This document shows positions 25,111 to 38,506 of a stretch of DNA of 64,000 bases, piece by piece. Source of the DNA: Larimichthys crocea (taxonomy: Eukaryota; Chordata; Actinopteri; Sciaenidae); contig NC_040016.1 in the NCBI RefSeq assembly GCF_000972845.2, forward strand, positions 21,062,807-21,126,806. The letters are read 5' to 3'. The number at the start of each line of letters is the position of its first letter. Positions within the stretch are counted from its first letter, which is position 1. A program made the translations under genes and the position numbers. Below the pieces are notes generated by a model. The model made no database searches. It saw only the letters and a program-made list of their open reading frames with translations, and was not told the DNA's origin.

Positions 25111-26074
25111 CTTCTCACAGTTAGCATCACATACCTACTTATACCTGAGTTGTGGTCTTTTAACACACTTACTAACCTGTTTTCACAGGAAAAGAAGGGA
25201 CAGAAGTCATTCCGTGCGTTCTTCATGGCGGGCTGACGTTCCTGCTGTCTGAGAAACGTCAGTCTGACGTGTGGTGAAATTAGGGATCTGCACTCTGATA
25301 CTCTCAGTAAAGAAAACATATTAAATTGGCTTATCTTTTCATACAAAAAACACACATACAATCTAATTCAAAATTTGTAGGCATCACACCTTATTTGGAC
25401 ATTCATTGATCATCAGTGACAACAATGCAGCCACATCTGGTATAATAAGCTTTATATTAAACTCCACTAGCTTCTTTTTTTTCATGTATTGTTATTCTAA
25501 ATGTTTGTTTCTATTAATTGCCACACAAACTTCTTTGTTCAAAGATAGTTTGGCAGTACATAATATTCCTATAAACAACAAATACACTTTTTGTTTTTGC
25601 TTTAACATGAGCCAGCAATTCACTTCATCGCGATACACTAAAACAATTAGCATGGGACATTTGACTGAAGGTTTGTCACCATAAGAGGAGCAAACTGGAG
25701 GTAGTAGAAGTATTTTACTCCATATTACTTCATACTCACAGAAATATGTCCTTTACAGTCCCGTCCTTAGAAATGACATCCATAAACCATGAATCTGAGC
25801 GGAAAGGAACTAGGACGCACATCATGAGAGCAAACACTATGAAACACAGATAGAATTCTTCAGCAGACAATAAAGCGCGTTAAATTTCAGCTGGACTTAT
25901 AAATCAGCCAATAAGTATTGGTCAAAATTTACATTTATCTTTTGGTCTTTTCACAGAATGAAATAAAACGGGAAATAACTTAAAATCTGTTTGGAATGCA
26001 GCCACAGTGTGAACACTCTGTACAGTGCAGTCGGCGTTCCAAGACTGATAAAACAACAAAAGACAATTGAATAT

Positions 26075-26290
26075 TTATAATGTGGGGGAAGGGAAAGGTG
26101 ACAGAGAAAGAAGGGAAGATGAAGACAATAACTATATACTATATTAGAGAAGAACACAAGTACAAACAGAAGGACTGGAAGAAGGAAAGGTGGGAGGAGG
26201 TAAAGAGGAATATGAGGTTAGGTAGCAAAATAGTCAGAGAGAGAGAGAGGTATAGTGAGGATGAGATGGTGGAGGAGGAGAGAACGTGAC
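26075..26290 (+). repeat. Polypurine tract
   Basis: Over 200 bases dominated by A and G on the + strand, with GAAGG, GGAGGAGG and GAGAGAGAG words. Partner at 42575-42775. Frames through it are low-complexity. Confidence 0.7.
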
Positions 26291-26354
26291 ATTGACATAG
26301 AGACTAATGCATTCTATACCTGCTGCTGGAGAACAGAAGCCCTGAGGAGGGGAG

Positions 26355-26355
26355 T

Positions 26356-26382
<27 letters not shown>
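26355..26382. repeat. (AC)n microsatellite
   Basis: Partner at 42848-42882 is longer. Just downstream (about 26404-26422) is the palindromic AAATGCATGCATGCATTT. Confidence 0.93.
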
Positions 26383-26387
<5 letters not shown>

Positions 26388-27036
26388 GAAATAAGGGACA
26401 CCAAAATGCATGCATGCATTTTGTGATGTTCAACACACACACACATAAAGCTTCACAATGAAAGCACAGCACATTGCAGGTTTGCATGCATATTTTCCTC
26501 AGTTTCACACTAAAAATGGAAAAATAAAAAAGGGAGGCGCAATGCTTTGTCACCGGGTGTCAGTCAGCACATTATGCTCGTCGCTCACATTTTAAATGTC
26601 ACCATCCCATCATTAACCCGCATTATGCCATGATCATAAACCACGGACTTCACTCTAGCACGGCAGCACAGGAATTAGCGTTCCAGGTTTTGTTAGCTGA
26701 CAACAGACAACTGGGAAGAAAATGTAAATGAGAAGAAGGAATGCAAGAGTTAGGCTGGACTCAAACAGAGTAAAGATCACCAATAAATACACTGCATGGA
26801 AACATTACGTTCAATGTTAGTCAATGTGTCAGCTCACACGCGCTGGTACGTCTGGACACTGCGGCGACGCAGCCTCCGCAACACATACGCAGAGCTTCTA
26901 TTGTTCATGGACCCGGAGCACGCGGCATAAATTCAGCACAGAGCAGATTGTGCGGGAAGGAAATCGGCTCCAAAATACAAAATAAAACCCTGGTTTATTT
27001 TCAAAATAAAATCTGGTGTTCACCGCGGATGATTTC

Positions 27037-27040
27037 ATTA
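27037..27040. other. Empty LTR insertion site (single ATTA)
   Basis: Contig 2 reads TTTCATTACAAGAACACG without interruption. In contig 3 the same site is split by a 631-bp solo LTR flanked by ATTA on both sides. This is the pre-insertion state. Confidence 0.85.
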
Positions 27041-27765
27041 CAAGAACACGTCAATGGGGCGGGGCCGACCTGAATCAACAGGTCAGAGGTTTTCAGGCGT
27101 CTTTTCACCCCGTCGACACCAGGATGAGGAGAAGTTGATTCTGGAGGTCCAAAATCAAACTGTCATTTCGACACCTCACTCCTTTTTATAAGGACCCAGC
27201 AAAAAGATGCGGCGTGGAATGCATCGCAGGATCAAAGAGACTACAGCCGACAATATCGCACGATTATGCGTGAATTCACAAATCGCGTCGGTGTGGTGGC
27301 TTCACAATGCAGTGTATTCTAGGTGTCAGACTGTGCAGAAGGTTGAGAAGAAGTTTAGCCAAATAAGATACATGTTCACGTTTTTCATGTTCAGCCTGAT
27401 TCAGTGCTACGTTCAGTCGGTTGCCTGTTCCAGCTTTGTTGTGTTCACTACAAAAAAACAGGAACAGGTTTGTACGGCTAAAAGCTTATTTGATCTGTTC
27501 TGGTTCATTTGAGGACTTTAATGCACCAACACAAACACCTCGAACCCAAGAGCTTAAAGCAGCTGGGACTGTTTTTTTTGTGGATGCGAGTGGTTTTTCT
27601 CACTCGGTTCAGTGTCGATGATTCAGATGCAAACAGATGTTGAACACACTCTCTGTGGAATTATACACTAGATGTGTAAATACCACGACCCTGCTGGCAG
27701 GAGTAAAATGCAAACACACAACAGTCTGTCTCTTGTACAGACATGTATACAAGCACACACACAAC

Positions 27766-27979
27766 CACACAACACACACACACACACCACCACACATAAA
27801 GGCTCCATTGGGGCCGACAGGTAGCCTCAGCCGGTGAGTTCACATCTAGTTCAGGTGATGTATCAGAGTAATTACACACACACACACACACACACAGAGC
27901 TCATGTGATGCACTGAGTGATTAGATGTACCACGTGGGCCCAGAGCGTCTTTCTTCCCCCACAATCTCTCTCTCTCACA

Positions 27980-28025
<46 letters not shown>

Positions 28026-28175
28026 TCACATGAAGCATCAGTGTAATTACTTCAAGCTCAGTTGGGTGTCACACACAAACAACACGACAGACACACAGAC
28101 TTGCGGTGAAGTTGGAGTTGTAATGTGCTCACATGGTTCTCTAACTCACACACACACACACACACACACACACCT
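27766..28175. repeat. Cluster of (AC)n microsatellites
   Basis: Separate AC runs at about 27766-27790, 27876-27897, 27978-28022 and 28147-28172, separated by short unique spacers. Contig 3 has the same four at about 44958-44982, 45061-45103, 45208-45248 and 45372-45400 with different lengths. Confidence 0.92.
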
Positions 28176-28550
28176 CTGTTCAAATATGGACGTAATTACC
28201 TTGCTTTGCTCTCATTGGTCACAGGTGTTTTGCTTCCAAATGAGTGTAAATGAAAGCCATTAATCGTTGCTGGAGGCGAAGCTGAAAGAGAGTGATTAGC
28301 AACAACACAGGGGCACTCTGCACCGGAAAAAAAAAAAAAAAAATGACTGCAGGTAGGAATGATGGACGGACGGAAGGATAGATGGATGGATTGAGCGCGA
28401 AGGAAAGTGTGCATGCATAAATTTTAACTTAAGCAAGCAACTGGACGGATAAAAATTGCGTAGACTGATGAATGCGTTATGAAGGATAGACAGAACTTTC
28501 TGACACGATAAACAAGGTTGGCTTCGATGTAGACGGATGATGGTCTGACT

Positions 28551-28609
28551 GTTTCAGAGAAAGCACTGACGTATGGTGTTTGAGTTCTATCTCCAAATCC
28601 GGAAAATGC
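28551..28609. other. Micro-inverted block, orientation 1
   Basis: About 58 bases here are the reverse complement of 45779-45837, while both flanks (GGATGATGGTCTGACT on the left, AAGTATGACAATGGCA on the right) are collinear. Only one base differs inside the block by eye. Confidence 0.9.
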
Positions 28610-29599
28610 AAAGTATGACAATGGCAGAGAAGTCTCTAACTGCACTGATGTTTGTGATCTGTCCACCGGGGCTCGAGCATAATAGCTGTCATGCACCCTG
28701 TTGGTGTAGGAAGCTGCTGGTGGGAAAAAAAAAAAAAGCGGAACAGAGTGCCGAGTTTCCAGAAATATTGACCCGTTCCGATCATTCTTGAAAGAGGTGA
28801 AGCTATGTACGTCTTTTTGTGTGCAAAGAACCAACAACTTGCAAGGACAAACTGACAACCGGGTGGATTCTTTGCAGAGACCGAAGGAGAAGAAAGTCAG
28901 GATTGTTGAAACCTGTTGGTGGTAAAGGAAAAGAAAGCTTTGTGCTGTTTTTTTTCTGATACAGACAAGAGGAATAAAGGATGATGGAGCGAACTAGAGA
29001 TAGAGGAAAACATTAACCGGGGTGGATTACAGATAGACAGAGATGAGATTAATCGAGGTGAGATACGGGGTTCATTAAAAGAGAAATAGCTTGAAGCGAT
29101 GCAGACTGATGGATGAATTGATAGTTTTGTGTGTGGATGAAGAACTGATGAAGGTCTTTCATTGGTGTGAAAGAGCTGACCCTTGAATTGCTGTGTTTGC
29201 ATATCATTAATCAGCCCGCTGACCGTATTGATTCGCAGAGAACGATTCTAATTACACTGATGCGGCGATGTAGTTAAAGCAACATCACCTTAAAGTTGAA
29301 CAGTCGTTTTTCAACTGCTCAAGCATTTAGTCCACACAGCGGCCGCTGAGGGTTCCAGATCCGATGGCCGGCAGGGCCATTCATTCTTGTGACATACAGT
29401 GGGTCTGTCTGCCCAGGGATTGTTTCCTGTTCTGAGTTAATGAGGAGCTCAGCAAAAGATCGTCAGCATGTGGGTCCATGTATGATGAAGGCACTTTTGC
29501 TTTGTTTGCCATACGTAATTTCATAATGTCAGTGGTTGTCCCAGTTTTATCTACAATGAAAAAATAACGAGAAAGTTTTGTTTCAACTCAAGTCTATTA

Positions 29600-29728
29600 A
29601 TAACATGGCTTTTTTTTTGTACCAGGGAATGAACCGGCACATCTCCAGCTTCCATCTTGGTCATACGGGACTTGAACCACCACCCTCCGTCCCCCAAGCA
29701 AGTCTCTAGACTGAGCTACATGCGGCCC
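29600..29728 (-). mobile_element. tRNA-derived SINE, contig 2 copy (partly deleted)
   Basis: Minus-strand tRNA-like promoter: the B-box GGTTCAAGTCC is the complement of 29668-29678 and the A-box TAGCTCAGTCT is the complement of 29708-29718, spaced as in a tRNA. The 5' end is near 29728. Compared with 47285-47463, about 50 bases of the body (the GCTCAAGGGCACC part) are absent. Confidence 0.75.
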
Positions 29729-30040
29729 CTTTAAAAGGTCCAGTGTTCAGAATTATTGCATCTAGTGGTGTAAGCGCTGCATTGCAATCTCCGCAATCAC
29801 CCTCACCTGCCTAGTTTAAAAGTGGAGAAACCACACGTGCCACTATTTAGTCTTGTTCTGTGGTTCCACAGGCGGCCTCCATGAATGAATCAACTCTCAC
29901 TGTAGATATGACAAGGAGAATTTTTAAGTAACAAAATAAAAAGGATTCTTATTTTCAGGTGATTGCATGAAATCAGTAGCTATGAATATTATATATTGCC
30001 ATGTTGCCTTATGTGTGAAATGAATCTTACACACGTTAAA
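29729..30040. mobile_element. Degenerate MITE with TTAAAGG.TCCAGTG end
   Basis: Left end TTTAAAAGGTCCAGTGTTCAG; right end near AATCTTACACACGTTAAA, the decayed inverse of the left end. Internal phrases (GCATCTAGTGG, GCGGCCTCCATGAATG, TTCTTATTTTCAGGTGATT) match a MITE family I recognise from many teleosts. It directly abuts the SINE. Partner at 47463-47788. Confidence 0.7.
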
Positions 30041-31818
30041 TAGAATGTTATAATTTTAAAAAAACACTGAATGAAAGTGTGTCCAACTTTTAAAATTCGA
30101 GTTGTCCACTGGCCTCTTCAGTGGCACCATAAACATTAATATTCTAGAAAACATTTTGAATTGTTTGTTTATAGATAAAATACAGGGCACAAGCACTGAG
30201 CTATCTTCCAGGTTCATGAGCTAAACTAATTAACAAACAGTCCGTCCCTCCCCTCCTTCCTTTTTTAATGACATTGAGGAACCTGAAAGATTTGGGGGAG
30301 TACACGTGCTTCCACCTGCTCCCAGCTGCCCATAGTGTACGAGGGATAAAACCTCTCATGGCGGTAGATGTCATAACGGGACTGTTCTGCTGATCATCAG
30401 GCATTGCATTTACTCTATCAAATGGTTTTACACCTGCTCAAACATGCTTCCAGTAAATGTCTCCAAAGTATGACTTCTGTAGGATGTATGAGTGCAGATA
30501 GGTGGTGTCACCTGGCATTAGCAGGTTGGAGACGGGAGGACACTGGCATCTAACACTGCGCTCCCTGCGTGTGTCAGTATCATATGTCCACTCTACTTAA
30601 CAACCTCCTCCATCACTGAGCAGCCATCACCAAGGTGACACAGTGAGGCTGTCACCGCCATCCCTTGGAGACAGTCACTAGGTAACATACGGCTGTGCAG
30701 GCTATGCCAACAAGCCAAGGTACGGGGGGGAAGGATATGTGGAGGGTACGAGCTCAAGATCAACATCAAGTTTTAGGGTTTCTTTTCGTCAGGTAAAAGT
30801 GGAAAGCGAGAGAGTCGAACAAATATCTACAATCAAGCAAACAAATAAAACCGCCTGACAGATATATTTACCTTGATTTTCCGGCCGAGATAGACGGACT
30901 CCTGACATCCGGGCCATGAGGTACGAATTGATGAGCGTTGCAGAGGCTTTACTCTGCCTGTGTCACCAACAGATATCTTACAGGCTTAAATCTTGTCTCG
31001 CCTGGTGTAGGAGTGCGTTTAAGAGAGTGTGACTGTTAAGTGATAGAGGACAGATGGTGTTTGCCAGTCTACAGTCAACAGTAACAGGCCAGAACACTCT
31101 TAATATTGTTCTACTGAGGCTACGGAAGTGTACAGAAGTGCGTCATGATATGGGCTGTGCGGCTGGTTTAATAGTTACAACATAGGTTTAAAAGTAACGC
31201 AAAAGTGATGAAAAGAGACATCAAACCAAGACCAACAACTCGTGACCAAGATCAGTGTGTACGGACCCAAGACAGCTACAGCTTAGAGCCTAAGCCAGAA
31301 TTTACATACTGCAATGTTTGAGTCAAAATTATTACACAAGATTTGGCTGATATCTCCCAGACAGCCACAGCTTCTTCTCATGTCGCCCACATGTGAGTTT
31401 CTAGAGTGCATCAGCAACAAAACTTTTTAAAAATGCCAATATATTGGTTTTACATCCAACAAGTCCTTCTTTTTCGGAGACAGGAAAAAGCGTGAGTGGA
31501 AATGCTGGCAATTCCAAGAAAGACTCAGACCAATCGCGAGTACTTGACACTGAAGAAGTTTATTCAAACTTGCAATGTTAGACTACTTTTCAAACACGGC
31601 TAACAACTGCAGAAGTTTCACGTTAGGCTGCAGGCTCAGTCACAACAACTCACCTAAAACTCAAGTTAAAATGTTTCAAACTAGATTATTTGCTTTGTAG
31701 TGCAGAATGATGCCAGCCCAAGAGAAGATACATGTTGTTTAGCCTGGGAGGAATGGGCAACTTGGTGTTCATGAACCCGACTGACAAATTCACTCATATA
31801 CCAAATCGACAAAAGTCC

Positions 31819-31849
31819 ATATATATATACTATATATATATATATATAC
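31819..31849. repeat. (AT)n microsatellite
   Basis: Partner at 49632-49651. Confidence 0.9.
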
Positions 31850-34407
31850 ACAATGAGTTAATATATTGAAACAGAACTTCCATAGGAATTCTTTAAATCT
31901 CAAAAAAAGATCTTCACCAATCATATGCAAAAAGCTACTTCGTCTCTTCACGTTTGTTTTGGGGGAAAGCTGCAGAAGAGAGATGAAGGAAATGAGGGAG
32001 AGGAGTTCCTCAGACTCTGGGACAGTGCAGTCTTATCTTAAATGTTTTCTGCAGTATTCTTTTGTTTTACTTTGAAAAAACAAAGATCTAAAGCTTTGAA
32101 ATCTTGAAAGCTTTTCAAATGGCAAACTATATCACATTAAATTATTTTGAATGTACTTTCAGTCCCAAGGTTTGACAGTTTTTAGAATGAAAGCTCCCTC
32201 ACAGCGATAAGGAAGATGAGGGTTCTGTTTTTTGTTTCCGACATACAACGGCAGCGGGGTCTATTCAGTTGCCCCTCGTTGATATAAAAAAGGAAGACAA
32301 AATATGGAAACATATTGCTGTGTGAGTTATACAACCAAACCAGGTCAATGCCACCCAAACTACATCGCCAACATGACGTTTGAAACAACCTCTCTTAAAA
32401 CAATGCCAACAAAAACTGAACAAAGCAATCAGCAATGAATGGAGGACTTTATTAATGTCAGACTCAAACCAAACTCAGACTCAGACTCAGACCAAATAAA
32501 CTGGTGACTGAGTGTACATAGTAAACATTTAAACTTGACTGAAAAGGTTATTTTGCAGCCGGACTCTGTCTGAGGACCAGAAAACAGACATTTTGTATAT
32601 ATTTTGGACAAGAGATGACCAAACTATCCATTGCCTGCAGGCCATAGTCAAACTTTACAGTATATTTTGTTACCTTCAGGCCATGCCTCCAACCCTTCCT
32701 CACCTTGTGTGTAACCCATCTGCCACTCCACTCCTCTTTCAACTTCTCTCTCTGCAGTGGAAGACCTTCCTACGATGTAGAAAGACAATTGTAAGCTGGT
32801 TGGATCAATTTGAAGGGTCTGTGGTGTGAGAGTCATTCTATTTTCATTCAGGAAAGGAGATTTTTATGTTTTCTACCTTGGAATGAGGCTTTATATCCAG
32901 ATTCCCCAGGTACCTTCAAACATGTTTGAAATGTTTCCTGCAGCCACAGTCGGTACACCCATGTTAGGAAGGGTGCGCATCTACACACTCCTTCAAACTA
33001 AAAGAATAAGCGGATGGAGACTGGATGCCCACACGTTCACAACTGAACAACAGCAACACTTCCTTGTTTTGTGTTTTTCTCTAACATGTGATCTATCGAA
33101 CCAATCAGAAGCCAGGAAGGCAATACTAAGGTAAATGTGAGAAGAGAGCTCAGAGGCACACATTCACAGATCTCTCGAAAACTCTGTGAATGTACATTTA
33201 AGTAACTGAATCTATACATTCTCTTCTGTGACCCCAACTCCAACCCTCGTCTATATCTCTATCTTCCTAAAAGCCAAACTACATTTTCACTTTGGTCAGA
33301 GGACTGCAGTGTCTGTACATGGATAAAAAAAAAATATTCTGTGTGCCTTCCCTCAGGCTATATTATGCATGCCAGTCAGCCTATCAATCACCACCCTGCA
33401 AGCACAGCAATCACATTCAAAACACTCCAAACTGTGGAATAAGATGAGGGGCTGCTTGCATTTACAGTGTATCGACAGCTACACTTAGAAAGACAGATGG
33501 ATTTGACACAAGGATGAAAAAGTTTTGTGATTTTCTTTTTTTTTTCTTTTTTTTTTTGACGTGGGTAAATAGGCCAAGAAAAAACAATGTTTTGATGTTT
33601 GTCCTGTCGATATGGCTTGTGCTTGATACCATGCGAGCGAGGCAGGGGCACTCGGCTGTAATCCTCCATGGGATTGGGGAAACAAAGTAGACCGGAGGGC
33701 TCCCGCTGTGTCGGGTGAGGATGGTAATCATGAGAGAATGCCGGCTGCTTTTATTAGGGTAGAGCATGTCAGGAATGAAAGCACTTCTGAGGCATGCAAC
33801 AAGCTCGCACAATATGCAACTGATGTGTTCTCTCTCTCGTAGTATGAATGTAAAACTGCGATGACACGCATAAACATCCTTTGGCTTTTCTGAGGCAAGT
33901 ATGTACAGGTATGTTGTCAGAAGATGCCAAACTGAAATGTACACCAATCCAAGCTAGTCTTTTTCAGGTACTTTCAACCATCGGCAACTATGTTTCCTGT
34001 GCTTTTTGTGTCCTGTGCCACACAAGTAGGATTCAACATTTTATGGAATGCCAGATTGATGATTGATTATCGGCCACCAAATCAGACTTCTTCTGCAGAT
34101 TTATATGTTTACAACCTCCCGGATATGGGTTCTGCCAGACGGCGATCTCTTCAACATGGACAACCGGATGCATAGGGCGACATACACGCGGCCTCCTTTC
34201 AGACAAGATGGAGATCTTGGGTCGTGGCATATCGAATAGATTTTACTTCGGCAGCCTACAGTCAAAAGCCAGTTGTTGGGAAAATGAATTTTCAACCATG
34301 CTTGATTAACTGAGAGAAGAATAGAGAGGGTATGTGATCAGAGCCAGAATCACATAAAGAAAAAAAGCCTAGCATGTTCTCTGATTTTAAGCATTCAATT
34401 TTATTGA

Positions 34408-34437
34408 CTTAACAAACCTTTGGTTTGGTTTGTTAAG
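34408..34437. other. Perfect 11-bp hairpin
   Basis: Arms CTTAACAAACC and GGTTTGTTAAG with an 8-base loop. The identical hairpin is at 52241-52270. No T-run or promoter context; role unknown. Confidence 0.8.
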
Positions 34438-35214
34438 CACATGATGTGGTTAATGGTTTCCATCCTCAAGTCCAAAGCTCACTGCTGCACAGCGGCAGCA
34501 ACCAATAAGCACTTTGGATTGGATGATTTTTGAAGGTCAAAAGACGCCTAGATGAAGGTTAAAAAACTGGGCGATAAAACTCAACCGTGAAGATGACGGA
34601 CCACACAACATAAAACAAGACGTGAAAATGGACGCTGTATTTTTTCTCAGACACGGATAGAATCTAAATATCACCATACCTGAACTTTTGAATGAATTTC
34701 TTTCTGTCCATGTCAGAATGCATTCAAATAGAAAGACAAAGAAAGAACACATAAAGAGAACGAAGGAATCTGCATGCAAATGATTGAAATACTTGACATA
34801 TTGGATAACACTCAAAAGGCTGTGAAAAAGCTTATAAAAACCTTGGCCCGCAGCACGGAAGACCCGTAGTGTAGAAAGTACAAAAGCCGCCCCAAGGTTA
34901 AGGGGATTCCTCCCTGACAAAAAATACTTAATATTTTGGAGAAAGCCACGGGAAGGTTGGCTGGTGGGTGATTCAAGGGCTCCTCAATGTGTTACGGAGA
35001 TGAAATTCTGCCTGAGCAGTTGAGAGGGTTAAAAGTTGGTTTTGTGTTTTTATGGATTCGCCAAATATTATATAACGAAAAAACTAAAATGAATGGTTTA
35101 AAGACGCCTTCATTTGCTTTTGCATCTCTCTCATAAACACCAATGGTGCATAAGGCAGGTCGACCACGCTAGTGTGTTTGGGTATTTGCTGCATGTTTAC
35201 ACGTCACGCAAAGA

Positions 35215-35296
35215 AGAACAAGGCAACTGAAAGAACTGCAAATCATCAACTGGCATCACTAGATGGCACTAAATCCCTACACACTGCTCCTTAAAT
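35215..35296. mobile_element. MITE end fragment (CTAAATCC..ACACTG..CCTTAA)
   Basis: The phrase CACTAGATGGCACTAAATCC followed by CTACACACTGCTCCTTAAA is the inverse of the TTAAAGG.(C/G)CAGTGTGTAGGATTTAG ends seen in the MITE family at 29729. The other end is not clear. Partner ends at 53140. Confidence 0.5.
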
Positions 35297-36294
35297 ACAA
35301 ATGCACCATTTGAGATTGACCAATTAACAATCAGTTTACTCAAACAATGACAATGAGGTGTTAATCTGAATCTTGATGGTTAATGGCATGCAAAGGTCTT
35401 AAATATGAGTTTATTGAATTATATTATTATTTATTTAAGTGGTATTTTGTGGCAATTTTTTGTTGTTGTTTGATGATAATATTTTAGTGAATGTTGGCAT
35501 CCGATGTCTGTTTTTATGGCTTTCCTACAATGCCAGTTGATTGTCCCAAGATCAAAATGAGTTGAGTTTAAAATGAATCACAGTGGAGTGATAATGCCTT
35601 CAGTCCATCTCAGACACCTTGCCAGATAGAAGCCGTTTTGGCGCTGCAGGAATCCTGTAGTTCCTTTAATGTTGAGATGGCATTCAGTAAATACACATGT
35701 TGTGTCCAGCCGAGCATGAGATGATGCAGTTGTACTCTCTATGTTTTAATTCGCCTCGTGCGTACGCTGATCAGCGCAGCCTAACCCCCCTCCTCCGCCT
35801 GCCCTGCTGCGACAGTAATCACAGATCCTACATCCCATTCGTCGAGTTAGTGGCGAGCGTTCTTCACTCAACAGCCCTCACAAGTTTTAATTGAAGCCTT
35901 TCAAGTGGAGAAACACATAATTACTCCTGCTGACCTTCGAGTTTCTCTTTTCGTACTCTCCATCTCATTTTCTTTTGTGGCCCTCTGTGACTTTCTATTT
36001 TTTTCCTAACTTCCTCCATCGTATCATTTTGATTTCTTTTCTAGACTCGTCGCCGAACGCTCCCCAGAGTTAAAGGGAAAGCCAAACATATACACGAGCA
36101 TGTACACGCACATATAAGACATAAATAAACCGCACGGCTTTCCTGCAGATGTTGTCCATTGCGCCGGCTTAAAGCCTGTAATTGCAGGAGATTATTCTGT
36201 TTTGTCCTTTAAGTGGCACGTCGTCTCTCTGGGGCCTCAGATGGATAATAGCTCTTATAAGACACTCTCTTTTCTTTCGTTTTTTTGTCTCGCG

Positions 36295-36735
36295 GAGTGT
36301 GTGGGTTGGTGTGGGGGGGGGGTGGTGATTGGGTGTGTGGTGCACGAGAACGGCGTGCGGGTGCGGGGAGGGAGGGCGTGGGCGAAAGCAGGGGATGTGG
36401 AGCCGGTTGGGATCAAGTGGGGCGGGGGCGTGGGGGTGGGTGTGCGGGGATGGTGTGTGTGTGGGGGTATTCGATAGGTATAGTGGTGGGGTGGAAAAGG
36501 TTGTCGAGTGGTGTGGTGCGAGTGCGGTGCGCGAAGAAGAAAAGAGGGAAGGCGCGTCGCTGTGTGCTTGTGTGTGTGTGCAGTGGCGCTGTGCTGTGGT
36601 GGCGTGGGTGCGCGGGGTGCGGGGGGGGGGAGCGGAGCGTGTACGAGTGCTGTTCTCTTGTCGGCTGTGTGTGTGTGTGTGGTCTCTCTCTTGCGGGGGG
36701 GGGGGTGCGCGCGTGGTGCAAGCGTGTGGATAGAA
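36295..36735 (+). other. G/T-inflated corrupted block (artefact)
   Basis: About 440 bases with almost no A and long G and GT runs replace about 260 ordinary bases at 54112-54375 of the partner copy. Islands still align: TATTCGATAGGTA at 36468 against TATTCGATTAGGTAT at 54198, and GCGAAGAAGAAAAGAGGGAA at 36531 against the GAGAAGAAAGAGAGGAAG stretch near 54241. It is therefore the same locus with G/T insertions, i.e. bad consensus. The 80-150-codon frames in it are spurious. Confidence 0.85.
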
Positions 36736-38469
36736 TTAGATCCTAAATGTTAGAGTTGTTGTTGTAATAAATAACTTTGAATGCATGGCTTATTTTCTGA
36801 AATAATAATGATGAGAGCCATATCGCACTAACATTCAAACATACACATAGGTACCTATATTTAGTTATGTGAATGTCTTGCCAATGTTTTTGCCATCGCG
36901 TGTATTTCACATGTCTGGGGGTTTGATGTGGATAGATATTCAGATGCAAAAGAGAACGCAGAACGTTAAAGGCGGCCAGGTCTGCCATGTACTGACACCT
37001 TGATAGTTTCTTTTGCGCTGAGAACCGAGACAGAGTTCCTTTTCACAGGTCCATGGGCCGACACCTGAGAACGTGGTAAACCTTCACATCTCATTCAAAT
37101 ATATACAGCTCCACGTTTTTTGTTTTCAAGGCATGCATAGTACCCGGTCCGTAACATTATCGGAAAATAGAAGATGGGTAAGACAGAAGAGCGATAGAAA
37201 TACAGCCAAAGCACAGTTTATTAAAAGAAAGCGAGGTCACTCTTTATGAGGACACCTACATGTGATTGCACTTAACAACACCATCAATACAGGTAGAACA
37301 TGTTGTTCATGCGTGGGGAGCTGATTAACTCAAGCATGTTTTTTGTTCTGGAGCAGTGTGGAGTCTGAAGGGATCCAAGAGAGGTTGGTTCCTAAGACCC
37401 CCCCAACCAACTACAAACTTAACTGCTAATTCGAAAAAGTTCCAAGCGTGGAGGCGTAGCCACCTCAGAGGTGTGCTGACAGATTGTTAATTTAAGTCTT
37501 AGTATATGTGAACAGTGAGTTGTATATAAATTCACCCTCAGTACAGTGGCATAACGGGGAAATTAGCTACAGAGACCAAAACTGTTGTTGTACCAGGCGG
37601 TAAGACATGTTTATTTCGGCTGTGAAGTTGGACATTTGAACATGGGGGACTTATGGAGACTGCTCACTCTGGAGCACCTCAAGTGGACGAGTGAGGAACT
37701 CAGCTTTTGCTTTGGCCTTCACTTCCAGCCACAAGTTGCCACTGGGGTAAACGTTTATAACATGCTCAGCTCAGGATAGTACAACGTGGACTCTTCTTTT
37801 GAAAGTTAATGAGCTCTTCTTTTACGAGTACACAAGACTTTTTCTTTGTTTTTTTCTTTAAAAAACTGACTTTCATCACGGAACAATATTAACTTCTACT
37901 CGATGACAGGAGCCAGTGATCAATGAGTGCATCAGTTTGATTCTGGTTACATACGAGATCACATCGTGGTACGCCCCCACTGCCTCTCACACTTCTGCTG
38001 CTGAGACAAAATCATCATAATTAGTCCTCTAGTGTCCGACTTAAGACTTGCCACAAAGGTCCACGTGTTGCGGGGTTTTCCAGCTTGCGCATTTGCGTTC
38101 CAGTAAACGGAGGCACACACACCCAGCAGACCACAGCGTCAACATAGAGGAATTTTATCATTAATACTTTAAAGGCAACTTACCAGCGTTAGTTAGAATA
38201 CACACACAGACACACTGAATCCGTCAGGTGCAAGCATTGTGCTGGAGAGAGGTGACGGTTCCCTTCCAACTTTGATGCAATGAATTTGAAACATTTAATA
38301 GAGGTCAAACACAATCTCCCTGCACGACACACACACACACATTATAAAATTAAATGGGTATATCCAGATTCTTGTTATGGTAGTGACCCAAGTCAGTATC
38401 GATGTACTGTATCAGTCGGTGTGTGTTGTAAGGTGTGTATGACAGTGACAGCTAAGAGTCACTGCACAA

Positions 38470-38470
<1 letters not shown>

Positions 38471-38506
<36 letters not shown>

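Noticed and set aside
24701..25236. GC-rich frames on both strands (100-172 codons)
   Set aside because: They overlap each other, differ between the two copies by frameshifts and lie in a repeat.
27766..28175. CRISPR-like array of repeats and spacers
   Set aside because: The repeats are pure (AC)n of different lengths in a vertebrate-type sequence.
36285..36746. Overlapping 80-153-codon frames as a GC-rich gene
   Set aside because: The sequence is a corrupted version of ordinary noncoding DNA at 54112-54375; frames arise from G/T insertions.
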